In this document: one piece after another, positions 43,924 through 54,029 of the stretch
Layout of the letters: each line of letters begins with the position of its first letter
How positions within the stretch are numbered: position 1 is the stretch's first letter
NCBI GenBank assembly: GCA_964550375.1
Contig: CAZJYX010000001.1
Span: forward strand, 202,262-266,261
Reading direction: 5' to 3'
Length of the DNA stretch: 64,000 bases
DNA from: JAAYXS01 sp964550375
Lineage (GTDB): Bacteria > Planctomycetota > Phycisphaerae > UBA1845 > Fen-1342
The notes under the pieces: generated by a model
Told to the model about the DNA's origin: nothing
The model's input: only the letters and a program-made list of their open reading frames with translations
Database searches by the model: none
Position numbers and translations under genes: made by a program

Positions 43924-45803
43924 CCGGCCCCGGCCGCGTCTTGTCGTTGTACCCGCGCCGCCGCCTGGCCGTGCGCTTGCAGCAGCGCCAGGAAGCGCGC
44001 CCCCAACTCGCGTAGCTTCTTCTCGCCCACGCCGTGCACTTGCAGCAGCTCCGCGTGTGTTTGCGGACGCCGCCGGGCCATGTCACGTAGCGTGGCGTTC
44101 CCGAAGATGACGAAGGCCGGCACGCCGCGCTCCAGCGCAATCTCGTGCCGCAATGCCCGCAAGCTCTCGTACAACGCCCGGTCCACGCCCTCCCACGACT
44201 CGCGCTCCACGCGCGTCCGGCTGACCGGGCCGGCCGGCGGCCGCACCAGGCACACTTCACGCGCCCCGCGCAACACCTCCCACGAAGCCGCGTTCAGCTT
44301 CAAGACCGGCCGATCCCCCGGCGTACGATCCAGAAGTCCCTGGTCGATCAACTGGTAGACCAGGCTCGTCAGACGTTTCTGGTCATGCTCTCGCAAGATG
44401 CCGAACGTGCTCAGCCGCTCGTGCCCAAGCCGCCGGACGAAGCGGTCCCGCGCGCCGGTCAGCACCTTGACCACGTGCCCCACGCCGAAGCGCTGCTCGA
44501 CGCGCGCCACGCACGACAGGATCTTCTGCGCAATGACGGTGGCCTCCGGGTCAGCCGTAATCTCGCCCAGACACCCTTCACAGGCCCCGCAATTCTCCTG
44601 CTCATACGCCTGCCCGAAGTACTCGGACAGAAACCTGTGCCGGCACACCGGCGCCGCGCAGTAGCCGCGCATCTGCGCCAGCAGCTCGACCTGTGCCGCC
44701 AGCGTCTCCGGCGGCGCCTGGGCCTGCTCGATGCTGCGCCGCACCAGCCACTCCCACTTGTCCGCATCCGCCGGCGAATACAGCAGGCAGCACTCGGCCG
44801 GCAGCCCGTCACGCCCGGCCCGGCCCGTCTCCTGCTGGTAATGCTCGATCGATTTGGGCATCGCCGCGTGAATGACGCAGCGCACGTCGCTGCGGTCGAT
44901 GCCCATGCCGAACGCGATCGTCGCCGCGATTATGTCCAGCCGCTCGGCACTGAAGGCCTCCTGCGTCAACTGTCGCCGCGTCGGGTCCAGCCCGGCGTGA
45001 TAGCAGCCCGCTCGCAGCCCACACGCCTGGAGCTGCGTCGCCATGTCCTCGGCTTCCTTACGCGTTATGCAGTAGACGATGGCCGCCTCACCCCGGTGCC
45101 GTTCGAGGATCTCATGCACCTGTTGATACGCGTCAATCCGTGGAATAACCCGGTAGATCAGGTTGGGTCGGTCAAAGCGGCCCACCAGCACGCTCGGGTC
45201 CTTGAGCCGCAGTTGCGCAACTATGTCGTCGCGCACCCGCTGCGTCGCGGTGGCCGTGTAGGCGTGTACGCTGGCTGCGGGGAAGCGCTCTTTCAGCACC
45301 GCCAGTTGGCGATACTCCTTGCGGAAGTCATGCCCCCAGTGGCTGATACAGTGCGCCTCGTCGATCGCGAACGCCCGCACCGCCAGCCGGTCGAGCAGCG
45401 CCAGGAAGTCCGGCGTCAGCAGCCGCTCCGGCGAAACAAACACCAGCCGGCAGCGACCGGCCGTCACCTCGTCCTCCATGGCACTGATCGCCGCCCGCGG
45501 CAGGCCGCTGTGCAACGCCACCGCCGGGTAGCCGTTCGCCAGCAGGCCGTCCACCTGGTCCTTCATCAAGGCGATCAGCGGCGAGACGACCACGTCCGTC
45601 CGGCCCGCCAGCAGCGGCGGAACCTGGTAGCACAGCGACTTCCCGCCGCCCGTCGGCAGCACGACCAGCGAATCCCGGTGGGCCAGCCCGGCGGCAATGG
45701 CCTCCTGCTGCAGCGGGCGCAGCTCGCCATAACCCCAGCAGCGGCTGACCGCTGCGCGGATTTCACCTGCCAACGTGCCGGTCGGCGTGCCACAAGTCCC
45801 CAT
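43920..45803 (-). CDS. recQ: ATP-dependent DNA helicase RecQ
   Basis: A 627-residue helicase, near the E. coli length. Motif I is LPTGGGKSLCYQVP, motif II FAIDEAHCISHWGHDFRKEY, motif VI HYQQETGRAGRDG. The zinc-binding cysteines (YCAAPVCRHRFLSEYF and CGACEGC), a winged-helix RQC domain (VARVEQRFGVGHVVKVLTG) and a C-terminal HRDC domain (FGNATLRDMARRRPQTHAEL) follow. It unwinds DNA with 3'-to-5' polarity in recombination and repair. The start is the ATG ending at 45803. The gene converges on the second MBOAT gene and the two stops overlap. Confidence 0.95.
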   Translation of the reverse strand: MGTCGTPTGTLAGEIRAAVSRCWGYGELRPLQQEAIAAGLAHRDSLVVLPTGGGKSLCYQVPPLLAGRTDVVVSPLIALMKDQVDGLLANGYPAVALHSGLPRAAISAMEDEVTAGRCRLVFVSPERLLTPDFLALLDRLAVRAFAIDEAHCISHWGHDFRKEYRQLAVLKERFPAASVHAYTATATQRVRDDIVAQLRLKDPSVLVGRFDRPNLIYRVIPRIDAYQQVHEILERHRGEAAIVYCITRKEAEDMATQLQACGLRAGCYHAGLDPTRRQLTQEAFSAERLDIIAATIAFGMGIDRSDVRCVIHAAMPKSIEHYQQETGRAGRDGLPAECCLLYSPADADKWEWLVRRSIEQAQAPPETLAAQVELLAQMRGYCAAPVCRHRFLSEYFGQAYEQENCGACEGCLGEITADPEATVIAQKILSCVARVEQRFGVGHVVKVLTGARDRFVRRLGHERLSTFGILREHDQKRLTSLVYQLIDQGLLDRTPGDRPVLKLNAASWEVLRGAREVCLVRPPAGPVSRTRVERESWEGVDRALYESLRALRHEIALERGVPAFVIFGNATLRDMARRRPQTHAELLQVHGVGEKKLRELGARFLALLQAHGQAAARVQRQDAAGAG

Positions 45804-45928
45804 GCTCGTTAGAGTATCAACCTGTGGCGGCCCCGGCCACCGGGCGCGCCGGGCCCAGTGCAACGCCGCGCCCCACACGCCGCCGTAACTGCCAAAGGAA
45901 TCTGTCACCCGTTAATTGGGGTGCTGCC

Positions 45929-48900
45929 ATGTCAGGGAAGAAATGGCTTGATCGATCGACGAGCGTGCCGAGCACAGCTTTACTGACCGCCTTCCTGCTC
46001 TGCGCAGCCGCGCTCGTTACGGCCGCCCCGCCGCCAACGGATCCGGCTGTGGCGAACCTGCCACTGGCGGAGGTTGCCGGGCACCCCGCGACGCCGCCGA
46101 CCGCCGCCGCGCTCGATCAGCAGCCGGCAGTGCATGAGCTGTACGAAACCGCCCGTCAGCTTGTCTCTGACGGACAGTACGCGCAAGCCGCCGAACACCT
46201 CGACCAGGCCCTGCGCCAGGCCGAGGCGGACTACGCCGAACTGCCGTACCTGCTGGGGCTTACGAAATACCGTTTGGGCCGCCTCGGCGAAGCGCGGGCG
46301 TGTGCCGAACTGGCCGTTCGGCTGTATTCGGCCATGACGGACGCACATTATCTGCTGGGTCAGCTCTATCGACTCGATCAGCAGTTCCCGCGCGCCACGG
46401 CGCACTTCCGCACGGCCACGCTTGCCGCCGAAAGGGAGCCGGCTAACCCGCGCGTCACGTTGGCCTGGTACTGGCTGGGCTACTGCCTGGAGGAAACGGG
46501 CCATCTGGCTGCCGCCTGCGACAGCTACGGGCAGTTTGATGCGACCATCTGGGGTACACATCCCGAGCACCAGGACGACGCGGAAATCGCCGGACTGCTG
46601 GCCAATCAACGGCTCGGCATGATCGAGAAGCGGCTGGAGCTGCTGAGACGACTGGGCCGACCGTCAGAGGCTGTCCGCGTCGCCGCCGAGGCTCTGGGCC
46701 GCTGGCCGGAAGAGCCGCACGTGGCGCGGCTATACCTCCAGGCGCTCTTGGCGGCCGACGAGGCTGCGGCGGCCTGGGCGTACTGCCGGGAGCGGCTGGC
46801 CGCCACCGATGACAGCGGCACGAGCTTCCCGCTGCTTAGCCTCGCGGTCGCAGCGGCGGACGCCGCCGGCGCTCTGGACGCGTTTGTGGACGATCTCGCC
46901 GCCCGCGCCGTCGCGGGCGCGCCGTTCGAAAGCACCCGCCGGATCGGGCACCTGCTGTCGGCCGCCGGTCACCACGCGGCGGCGGCGCGCCTGTGGCAGT
47001 CCTTGCTCGGGAGTACGCCCGGCGATGCCGAGGCGGCCTGGGCCACTGCCGTTGCGCTGCGCTCGGCTGGTGAGCTTGCGGCCGGCGTGAGCCTGCTGGT
47101 GGAGTTCGTGCGGGCGCATCCCGCTGAATGCGAGCCGCCGTGGGCGCTGCTTGTGGCCTGGATGGCCGCGCGAGAGGCGAAGAGCGAACTCACGGAACTT
47201 ACGGCGCGCCTGCACGTGGATGCTGACCGCGATTTCGCCACCGACTTCGTGCTGGGCAGCGCGGCCGCCGACAGCGACCCGGTATTCGCGGTCGAGCGGT
47301 TCAAGCTGGTGCTGACGGAGCGGCCGGACTTCGCCTTGGCCCGGGTGGCTTGGGGCCACCTGTTGCTGGAGAAGTACCGCTGGGACGAGGCCCGCGCGCA
47401 GGCGCTAGCCGCCCTCGAAGTGGCCCCGCGGCTGGCGTCCGCCCATTTCGTGCTGGCCAGCGCCCTGGCCGGCCTGGACGAGAATGAGGCGGCGCTCGAG
47501 TCCTACCGCGACGCGTACCAGTGGGCCCCCGATGATCCCGACTACGTTCTGGCGCTCGCCCGCCACTATCGCCGGACCGGCGACTCCTTGGCGGCGCAGC
47601 GCTTCTTCCACGAGGTGCTGGAGCGCGATCCCGACCATGCCGAGGCGGCCGAGAAGCTGGTCGAAACCTACCTGGGCGGCGGGAAGCTGAGTATCGCCCG
47701 CGGTCATGTTCTGCGGGCCGAAGGGCGCGACCTGCCCGACGACGTCTTGCGGCGTATTCGGACGGCCGCGCGCTTCGCGGAGGCGCCGTTCCAGGAGCCG
47801 CACCTGGCGGAGCTGGCCCGCCAGTTCGAGCTCCACCCCGACGACACGCAGACCGGGCTGATGCTGGCGGCCGGGCTGTATGTCCGCGGACGCACCGACG
47901 AGGCCGCGGCCATTGTGTCCAAACACCATGCGGCGCCGCCTGACGACTATCGCCAGGGCGTCCTGGCAGCGCGCGTGTTCGGCCGGCAACTGGCGTACGA
48001 GCAAGCGATAGAGATTCTGACCGAGCTGCTGGCGCGCTATCCGAACCGCACGGACCTGCTGGGCCTGTATGCCACTGCCTGCCTGGCCGATTTCCGACTC
48101 CAACCGGCGCGGGAGGCGCTGCACCGCCTGATTGAGACCGCCAGTGACGAGCGCACGCGCGACGAGTACCGCCGGCAGCTTCTGATGTCGTACACGGAAT
48201 TCTCGGAGTTCGACGGCGCGCTGGAGTTCCTGGCGGACTGGGCGGCCGAAGACCCGGACGCCTGGGTACTCGAGCGACTGCACGTGCTGTTGCTGGCGGA
48301 CCGGCCGGACGAGGCTGTGGCGCTCGCCGCGAGTCGGCTCAGCGCGGCCGACAATCGCTTTGAGGCGAGTCGGGCCCGCTTTCGGAATCTGCTGGACCGC
48401 CTGCGTGAGAACCCCGAGGATAGCCAGGTCCAGGTGGAGGCCGGGGCGCTGCGACCCGAGCTGGAAGAGGGCGAAGCCGAGCTTATGCGGCGCCGCGCGG
48501 AGTTCGTGCAGGTTTGCGTGGAAGCGGGCCGCGGCGCGCTTGCCGAGCAACAGGTGCGCCAGTGGCAGGCGCAGAACCCGGTTGATCCGCAGAGTATGCA
48601 GTGGCTGGTTGAGATCCTGCTGGCGGACGATCGGCCCGAGGACGCGTTGGCAGCCTTGAGCGACTTCCAGTCGGTCTCGGCCCAGGCGGAAGTCGCGCTG
48701 CGCGGCTGGCGCGCCCGCGCGCTGGCCGCGGCCGGCCGCACGGACGCGGCAGTCGCGGAGTTGGAGGCGTTGCTCGATGAACAGGGCGCACTGCCGCACG
48801 TCGAGCGCAGCACCATATGGCAGCAGTTGGTTCACACTCTGATCGGAGACGAGCGTTACGACAGCGCCCTGGAGCAGTGTGACCGCTGGTTCGGGGAGCT

Positions 48901-49468
48901 GAACCGGCTCGATCCCGGCAGCCGGGCGGCGCGCGTGATCTGGCTGAATTGCCGGATGACGGTTCTCGCGTTGGCCGAACGCACCGCCGAGTACAGCGCG
49001 GTGGCTGAGCAACTGTTCGAGCTGGAGCCCGACAACATCGGCTTGAACAATGACCTGGGCTACACTTGGGTGGATGCCGGCGAGCGCCTGCCGCGGGCGA
49101 CCGCGATGATCGCCAAGGCGGTCGCCGGCGAGCCGCTGCGGGCGGCCTATCTCGACAGCCTGGGATGGGCCTATTACAAGGCCGGCGATCTGGCCGGCGC
49201 GCGGCGCTTGCTTGGGCGGGCCCTACGGCTGCGCGAGGGGCAGGACGCCGTGATCCACGATCATTACGCTGATACGCTATATCGGCTGGGCGACGAGGGT
49301 GCCGCGCGCATGCACTGGCAGAAGGCGCTGGAGTTGCTGTTGCAGGAGCCGGAAGAGGAGCGGGCCGCGCGCTCGGAGCGGCTGCAGGCGGCGATCAGCG
49401 CTAAGCTCGCCGCACTGCGGGCCGGCGAGTCTCCGCAGGTGGCGCCCCTTGCGCCGGGGTTTGAGTAA
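45929..49468 (+). CDS. Large exported TPR-repeat protein
   Basis: A 1179-residue protein with a signal peptide (TALLTAFLLCAAALVTAAPPP). The rest is helical repeats with the TPR pattern, for example AEHLDQALRQAEADYAELPYL, AHYLLGQLYRLDQQF, LASAHFVLASALAGLDENEAA and LGWAYYKAGDLAGARRLLGRAL. TPR arrays scaffold protein contacts; in this cell it would sit in the periplasm or outside. No enzyme domain is visible. It starts 125 bases from recQ (divergent) and ends one base before a possible ATG of kdsD, so the two are probably transcribed together. Confidence 0.85.
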   Translation: MSGKKWLDRSTSVPSTALLTAFLLCAAALVTAAPPPTDPAVANLPLAEVAGHPATPPTAAALDQQPAVHELYETARQLVSDGQYAQAAEHLDQALRQAEADYAELPYLLGLTKYRLGRLGEARACAELAVRLYSAMTDAHYLLGQLYRLDQQFPRATAHFRTATLAAEREPANPRVTLAWYWLGYCLEETGHLAAACDSYGQFDATIWGTHPEHQDDAEIAGLLANQRLGMIEKRLELLRRLGRPSEAVRVAAEALGRWPEEPHVARLYLQALLAADEAAAAWAYCRERLAATDDSGTSFPLLSLAVAAADAAGALDAFVDDLAARAVAGAPFESTRRIGHLLSAAGHHAAAARLWQSLLGSTPGDAEAAWATAVALRSAGELAAGVSLLVEFVRAHPAECEPPWALLVAWMAAREAKSELTELTARLHVDADRDFATDFVLGSAAADSDPVFAVERFKLVLTERPDFALARVAWGHLLLEKYRWDEARAQALAALEVAPRLASAHFVLASALAGLDENEAALESYRDAYQWAPDDPDYVLALARHYRRTGDSLAAQRFFHEVLERDPDHAEAAEKLVETYLGGGKLSIARGHVLRAEGRDLPDDVLRRIRTAARFAEAPFQEPHLAELARQFELHPDDTQTGLMLAAGLYVRGRTDEAAAIVSKHHAAPPDDYRQGVLAARVFGRQLAYEQAIEILTELLARYPNRTDLLGLYATACLADFRLQPAREALHRLIETASDERTRDEYRRQLLMSYTEFSEFDGALEFLADWAAEDPDAWVLERLHVLLLADRPDEAVALAASRLSAADNRFEASRARFRNLLDRLRENPEDSQVQVEAGALRPELEEGEAELMRRRAEFVQVCVEAGRGALAEQQVRQWQAQNPVDPQSMQWLVEILLADDRPEDALAALSDFQSVSAQAEVALRGWRARALAAAGRTDAAVAELEALLDEQGALPHVERSTIWQQLVHTLIGDERYDSALEQCDRWFGELNRLDPGSRAARVIWLNCRMTVLALAERTAEYSAVAEQLFELEPDNIGLNNDLGYTWVDAGERLPRATAMIAKAVAGEPLRAAYLDSLGWAYYKAGDLAGARRLLGRALRLREGQDAVIHDHYADTLYRLGDEGAARMHWQKALELLLQEPEEERAARSERLQAAISAKLAALRAGESPQVAPLAPGFE

Positions 49469-49511
49469 CATGCAAGCGCGGCAGGCCGCCGCGCCAGGAG
49501 TGCAGAGCAGT

Positions 49512-50504
49512 ATGGCCAGCGCGCTGGATATTGCCCGTCACGTTGTCGCGGATGAGGCCCGCGCTCTGGGCCAGTTGGCCGAGAGCCTGGACGAGAGCTT
49601 CGACGCCGTCCTGGGCACCGTCCTCACGGCGACACAGACAATCGTCAGCGGTCTGGGCAAAAGCGGGAACATCGCGAAGAAGATCGCGGCCTCGCTGACG
49701 AGCACGGGGACGCCGGCGGTCTACATGCACCCGGTGGAGGCCCTGCACGGCGACCTGGGCATCGTGAGCGAGCGGCATTGCCTTATCGCCCTCTCGTGCA
49801 GCGGCAACACTGACGAGCTGCTGCGATTCGTGGTTCATTTCCGCCGGCTGGGCGGCCCGGTTATCGGAATCACGCAGCGCGCGGACTCCCGCCTGGCCGA
49901 ACTGTCCAAGCACGTTATTCTGCTGCCCGACGTTCCCGAGGCCGGACCGCTGAACCTGGCACCCACCACCAGCTCGGTGATGATGCTGGCCGCCGGCGAC
50001 GCCCTGGCCATGGCCCTGTTGCATCAGCGCGGTTTCGGGCCGGAGGATTTTGCGCAGTACCATCCTGAGGGCACGCTTGGGCGGCGGTTGCTGCTGCGGG
50101 CCGGCGACCTCATGCACGCGGGCGCGCAGCTTCCGCTCGTGCCGGCCGGCGCGTCCTTCCAGGACCTCATCCTCGAGATGACCCGCAAGCAACTCGGCCT
50201 GGCCATGATCGTCAGGCCGGATGGCAGCTTGCTGGGAACGTTCACGGACGGCGACCTCCGGCGCGTATTCGAGCGCGTCGCCGAACCACGCGCACTTGAC
50301 GCCGAAACCGCGCACGCCAAGAGCCGCCGCCCCTCGGCGTCTCCGCCGGTACCGATATCCACCATTCAGCCCTCCCATCCGGCTATCGATTGCCTCCGCA
50401 TAATGCGCGACAGCCAGATCACCAGCCTCGTGGTAACCGACACCACGGGTCGGCCCGTCGGCCTTCTGCGCCTGCTGGACCTGCTCAAGGCAGGGTTGAG
50501 TTAG
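49512..50504 (+). CDS. kdsD: Arabinose-5-phosphate isomerase (KpsF/GutQ/KdsD family)
   Basis: A 330-residue isomerase that turns ribulose 5-phosphate into arabinose 5-phosphate, the precursor of KDO in lipopolysaccharide. The SIS domain has GLGKSGNIAKKIAASLTSTGTPAVYMHPVEALHGDLG, split here by its family gaps, and SCSGNTDELL, then NLAPTTSSVMMLAAGDALA. Two CBS domains follow, with DLMHAGAQLPLV and LLGTFTDGDLRRVFE; the second is lengthened by a Ser/Pro-rich insert (about residues 265-285). The ATG at 49512 with AGGAG 11 bases upstream was preferred on length; an ATG at 49470 directly after the TPR gene adds 14 residues. Confidence 0.92.
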   Translation: MASALDIARHVVADEARALGQLAESLDESFDAVLGTVLTATQTIVSGLGKSGNIAKKIAASLTSTGTPAVYMHPVEALHGDLGIVSERHCLIALSCSGNTDELLRFVVHFRRLGGPVIGITQRADSRLAELSKHVILLPDVPEAGPLNLAPTTSSVMMLAAGDALAMALLHQRGFGPEDFAQYHPEGTLGRRLLLRAGDLMHAGAQLPLVPAGASFQDLILEMTRKQLGLAMIVRPDGSLLGTFTDGDLRRVFERVAEPRALDAETAHAKSRRPSASPPVPISTIQPSHPAIDCLRIMRDSQITSLVVTDTTGRPVGLLRLLDLLKAGLS

Positions 50505-50669
50505 GCTCCTGCGGGGGCGGCGATTCTCGGACTGCTAACGGGGTGCCGGCCGCGCTGGGGGGCGCGATTGTAAGCACGCAACACCTGAATCTGGACGATG
50601 TAATGTCGTCAGCGCCCGATGCGGCATATCGGGTGGCCACCGATCACGGACGGTGCCGAGGAACTTGCC

Positions 50670-52184
50670 GTGAGCACAGACGCTGCCAAGATGACTGAGG
50701 GCGTGCAGGTCATCGTGGCTAATGACCGGCTCAAGGCGTGGGTCGTGCAGACGCGCGCCGGGACTCCCGGTTACAAGCCACCCGGGCTGGAAGAGCTGCT
50801 GCGCATACTGGAATCGTCTCGGATTCCCATTACGGAGGACGTGCGGCAGCGCGTGGCGACGCTCGCAGCGCTGGCGCCGACCGCCGAGGATCCGGCGGAT
50901 GCCCCGCCGGAGATTCCGGAGAAGCTCCTGGTTGCCGAGGGTGTTTCCCCGGTTGAGTCTCGCGATGGGGAGTTCGAATGGAGTGTGGACCTCGCCGAGG
51001 CTGACACCGGGGCCCAGGAGGCCGACTCGATCGATTACTGGTCCCGGAGCTCGATCAAGACCGTTGAGGCCGGTCGCGTAGTCGGCCGCGTCGTGCCGCC
51101 GGAGGACGGCGTGCCGGGGCGCGACTTGTTTGGCAACGAGGTGCCGCCCCGGCAGCGCAACGGCAAGCCGGTCGCACTGGGCGACGGGGTCAAAGTCAAC
51201 GCGGAGAGCGGGGAGGCGGTCACCGAGATTGCCGGGCAAGTGCGCTATGTGCATGGCAAGCTCTGGGTCGAGGACGTTCTGATCATTCACGGCGACATCG
51301 ACTTCGACACCGGCAGCGTGGATGTCTGTGTTGACGTGCGGGTCTGCGGGACCGTCAGGTCGTGCTTCTCGCTCCGTACGACCAAGTCGCTTCAAGTTGA
51401 CAAGGCGATCGAGGCCGCCGAGGTGGAAGTCGGTCAGGATATCCTGGTTCGTGGCGGCATCTGCGGCCGCGAATGCAACGGCCGGATCCAGGCCGGCGGC
51501 CGCGTGACTGCCCGTTTCTGCAACGAATCGGTGGTCAGCGCCGGCGGTGAATTCCGCTTCGACAAGGAAACGATCAACAGCAACGTGCAGACGGCTGATC
51601 GGATCACGGGTGATAGTGGCACGATCATCGGGGGCGACACGTGGGCCCGCGAGGGCATCTCGGTGGGCGCCCTGGGCAGTGACGCCGGCGTGGGCACGTC
51701 CGTGGCGGTCGGCACGCACATCGACACGCTGCGCCGCCTGCGCCAGATCGAGGTCGAGGCGGCCGAGCGCGTCAAGTCGGCCGAAGGTATCCGCACGAAG
51801 ATCCAGCCGTTGATGGCGAATATCAAGCGCCTTACTCCGCAGCAGCGCGAGATGGCCACCGAGCTCATGTCGAAGGCGGACGAACTCGAGTTCAGTGTCG
51901 ACGAGCTCTATCAGGAGCGCGATCGGCTCCTGGAGGCCGCCCCCCCGCGCGGCCAGCCGTTCGTGCTCGTGCAGAAGCTGATCAACCCAGGCGTGCGTAT
52001 CAGGATCGGCGCGCGCGAGACGCAGGTTACTCGTCTGCTGCACGGCCCGGTCAAGATTGAGGAACGCAAGCTGAGTGGTGTTACTGAACTGGTGGCAGTG
52101 AATCAGCAGACGGGCTCGGTGACGGTGTTGCCCAGCGTCGATGTCGACCTGAGCATGCCGGCGCCCGGGCCGTCTGCCGCCTGA
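50670..52184 (+). CDS. FapA family protein (DUF342)
   Basis: A 504-residue cytosolic protein. It has an N-terminal variable part, a central beta-helix typical of DUF342/FapA (VNAESGEAVTEIAGQVRYV, IHGDIDFDTGSVDV, VEVGQDILVRGGICG, and AGGRVTARFCNESVVSAGGEF) and a coiled coil (about residues 370-440) before the last strands. Members are linked to motility or cell-surface assembly, but the role is unknown. The GTG at 50670 with GAGGAA six bases upstream was preferred over the ATG at 50619. It leads the che gene cluster, 10 bases before cheX. Confidence 0.87.
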   Translation: MSTDAAKMTEGVQVIVANDRLKAWVVQTRAGTPGYKPPGLEELLRILESSRIPITEDVRQRVATLAALAPTAEDPADAPPEIPEKLLVAEGVSPVESRDGEFEWSVDLAEADTGAQEADSIDYWSRSSIKTVEAGRVVGRVVPPEDGVPGRDLFGNEVPPRQRNGKPVALGDGVKVNAESGEAVTEIAGQVRYVHGKLWVEDVLIIHGDIDFDTGSVDVCVDVRVCGTVRSCFSLRTTKSLQVDKAIEAAEVEVGQDILVRGGICGRECNGRIQAGGRVTARFCNESVVSAGGEFRFDKETINSNVQTADRITGDSGTIIGGDTWAREGISVGALGSDAGVGTSVAVGTHIDTLRRLRQIEVEAAERVKSAEGIRTKIQPLMANIKRLTPQQREMATELMSKADELEFSVDELYQERDRLLEAAPPRGQPFVLVQKLINPGVRIRIGARETQVTRLLHGPVKIEERKLSGVTELVAVNQQTGSVTVLPSVDVDLSMPAPGPSAA

Positions 52185-52194
52185 GGAAACGATG

Positions 52195-52671
52195 ATGGAA
52201 CGACCAAGCCTTGAGTCTGCTTCCCGCCCGGCGCTGCCGGAATTGGTTACGGAAGTGCTGGGGAACCTGGCCTTCATGGTCACTGACGACCACGACGCCC
52301 GGCCACCTTCTGAGATCGCCTGGCTGGCGTGCGAAGTGAACTACTACGGCCCGCACGCCGGTGCGCTACGCTGCTGGTGCACGCGGCCGTTCGCCACCGC
52401 CCTGGCCGCCAACCTGCTGGGCATTGAGGCGGACGAGGAGGATGCCCGCGCCGCCGCCGAAGACGCCCTGCGCGAATTCATGAACGTGCTCTGCGGCCAA
52501 CTGGTGACGGCCTGGTACGGCACCACGGCGACGTACAACCTGACGATCCCCATCGTCCAGGAATGCCTGGAGCTCCCGGCGTTCGTACAGAAGCGGCACG
52601 CAGACATCCATCGGCTCTCAGTCAACCAGGAGCCCTTCTTCTGCCTGCACGAGCAGGCGGAAACGCTGTAA
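52195..52671 (+). CDS. cheX: CheX-like chemotaxis phosphatase
   Basis: A 158-residue protein. The helix AAAEDALREFMNVLCGQLVTA matches the CheX/CheC type E-x2-N active helix (Glu and Asn of LREFMNVLCG), within an alpha/beta fold of CheX length. Such proteins remove phosphate from CheY. The ATG at 52195 lies six bases after GAGGAA; another ATG at 52192 is only three bases after it. The neighbours fapA and cheR support a chemotaxis role. Confidence 0.75.
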   Translation: MERPSLESASRPALPELVTEVLGNLAFMVTDDHDARPPSEIAWLACEVNYYGPHAGALRCWCTRPFATALAANLLGIEADEEDARAAAEDALREFMNVLCGQLVTAWYGTTATYNLTIPIVQECLELPAFVQKRHADIHRLSVNQEPFFCLHEQAETL

Positions 52672-52704
52672 CCGCTCGGCCGCCCGGGAGAACGGAAGCA
52701 CTCC

Positions 52705-53559
52705 ATGAGCACGCTGGCAACCATCCGCGACCTGACGCGCGAAGAGTACGAGCTGTTCCGGCAGCTCGTCTACAAGCAGACCGGCATCAACCTCGGTGAT
52801 CAGAAGATGCAGCTCGTCCGCGCCCGCCTCGGCAAGCGCCTGCGCGCCGGAAACTTCCGCTCCTATCGCGCCTACTACGAGCACGTGAAGGGCGATAAGA
52901 GCGGTCGCGAACTGCACTACCTTGTTGACGCCATCTCGACCAACACCACCCACCTGTTTCGCGAGAAACAGCACTTCGACTTCCTGGCCCAGACGCTGCG
53001 GGACTGGCTCGCCGACCGCGCCTGGCGCGAGCGGCAGCGCGAGGTGCGCATCTGGAGCGCGGCCTGCTCCAGCGGCGAGGAACCGCACTCGATCGCCATG
53101 ACCGCCCACGACGCCCTACACAACGCCGGCGGCGTCGGGCTCAAGATCCTCGCCACGGATATCTGCACCGCCGTGCTGGAGAAGGCCAAGGAGGGCATCT
53201 ACGACGCCCATCGCGTCGGCACCGTGCCGTCCCCCTTCCGCCATCGCTACTTCACCACCATCCAGCACAAACCGCAGCCGCTGGTGCAGGTCGTGCCCGA
53301 GCTGCGCCGGCTGATCACCTTCGCCTACCTGAATCTGATGGCGGAGAAGTTCCCGTTTCGCTACCCGTTCGACCTGGTGTTCTGCCGGAATGTCATGATC
53401 TACTTCGACCGCCCGACGCAACAGGCCGTGGTCGCCAAGCTCGCACGCCACATCCGCCCCGGCGGGTATCTCCTGATCGGCCACTCCGAGAGCCTCAACG
53501 CCATCAAGCACTCCCTTAAGTACGTCCGACCAACGATCTACCAGAAGCCGGCCTCATGA
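52705..53559 (+). CDS. cheR: Chemotaxis protein methyltransferase CheR
   Basis: A 284-residue methyltransferase that methylates receptor glutamates with S-adenosylmethionine. The N-terminal helical domain (EEYELFRQLVYKQTGINLG) is followed by the catalytic domain with STNTTHLFREKQHFDFL, VRIWSAACSSGEEPHSIAM (SAM loop), FDLVFCRNVMIYFDRPTQQ and GGYLLIGHSESL. Its stop overlaps the cheD start by the four bases ATGA (53556-53559). Confidence 0.95.
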   Translation: MSTLATIRDLTREEYELFRQLVYKQTGINLGDQKMQLVRARLGKRLRAGNFRSYRAYYEHVKGDKSGRELHYLVDAISTNTTHLFREKQHFDFLAQTLRDWLADRAWRERQREVRIWSAACSSGEEPHSIAMTAHDALHNAGGVGLKILATDICTAVLEKAKEGIYDAHRVGTVPSPFRHRYFTTIQHKPQPLVQVVPELRRLITFAYLNLMAEKFPFRYPFDLVFCRNVMIYFDRPTQQAVVAKLARHIRPGGYLLIGHSESLNAIKHSLKYVRPTIYQKPAS

Positions 53560-54029
53560 TGCGCATGCCCGTCGACGTGTACTTGTCGCCGGGGGACCTG
53601 ACGATTCGCGCACAACCCGCGAAAGTGAAGACCATACTCGGCAGTTGCGTGGCCGTCTGCTTGTGGGACCCGGAGCGCCGGATCGGCGGCGTGAACCACT
53701 ACCTGTTGCCGATTCCGGTGGGTGAAGGCGCGCGTGATAACCGCTTCGGCCTCATAGCCATTCCGGCCCTCGTATTGGGCCTCACCCGCCACGGCGCGAC
53801 CGTCGCCACCTTGCGGGCGGCCATCATCGGCGGCGGGCATTCCGTGGGCGCGGCCGCATCAACTCGCATCGGTGACCTAAATGCGGCTATCGCCGACACC
53901 CTGCTGGGCGAGTACGGCATTCTCGTCGTGACACGCCACACCGGCGGAGCGTTCGGCCGCAAGCTGCTGTTCAACACCGGTACCGGCGAATTGTTGGTGC
54001 GGCGACTGGGCCAGGAGCGATCTGCGTGA
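53556..54029 (+). CDS. cheD: Chemoreceptor glutamine deamidase CheD
   Basis: A 157-residue deamidase. The catalytic Cys31 is in TILGSCVAVCLWD and His48 in GVNHYLLP, 17 residues apart as in T. maritima CheD. The segment IIGGGHSVG and a C-terminal TGGAFGRKLLFNTGTGE match the family. It converts receptor glutamines to glutamates and can pair with CheC/CheX phosphatases. Four-base overlaps bind it to cheR and cheB. Confidence 0.94.
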   Translation: MMRMPVDVYLSPGDLTIRAQPAKVKTILGSCVAVCLWDPERRIGGVNHYLLPIPVGEGARDNRFGLIAIPALVLGLTRHGATVATLRAAIIGGGHSVGAAASTRIGDLNAAIADTLLGEYGILVVTRHTGGAFGRKLLFNTGTGELLVRRLGQERSA

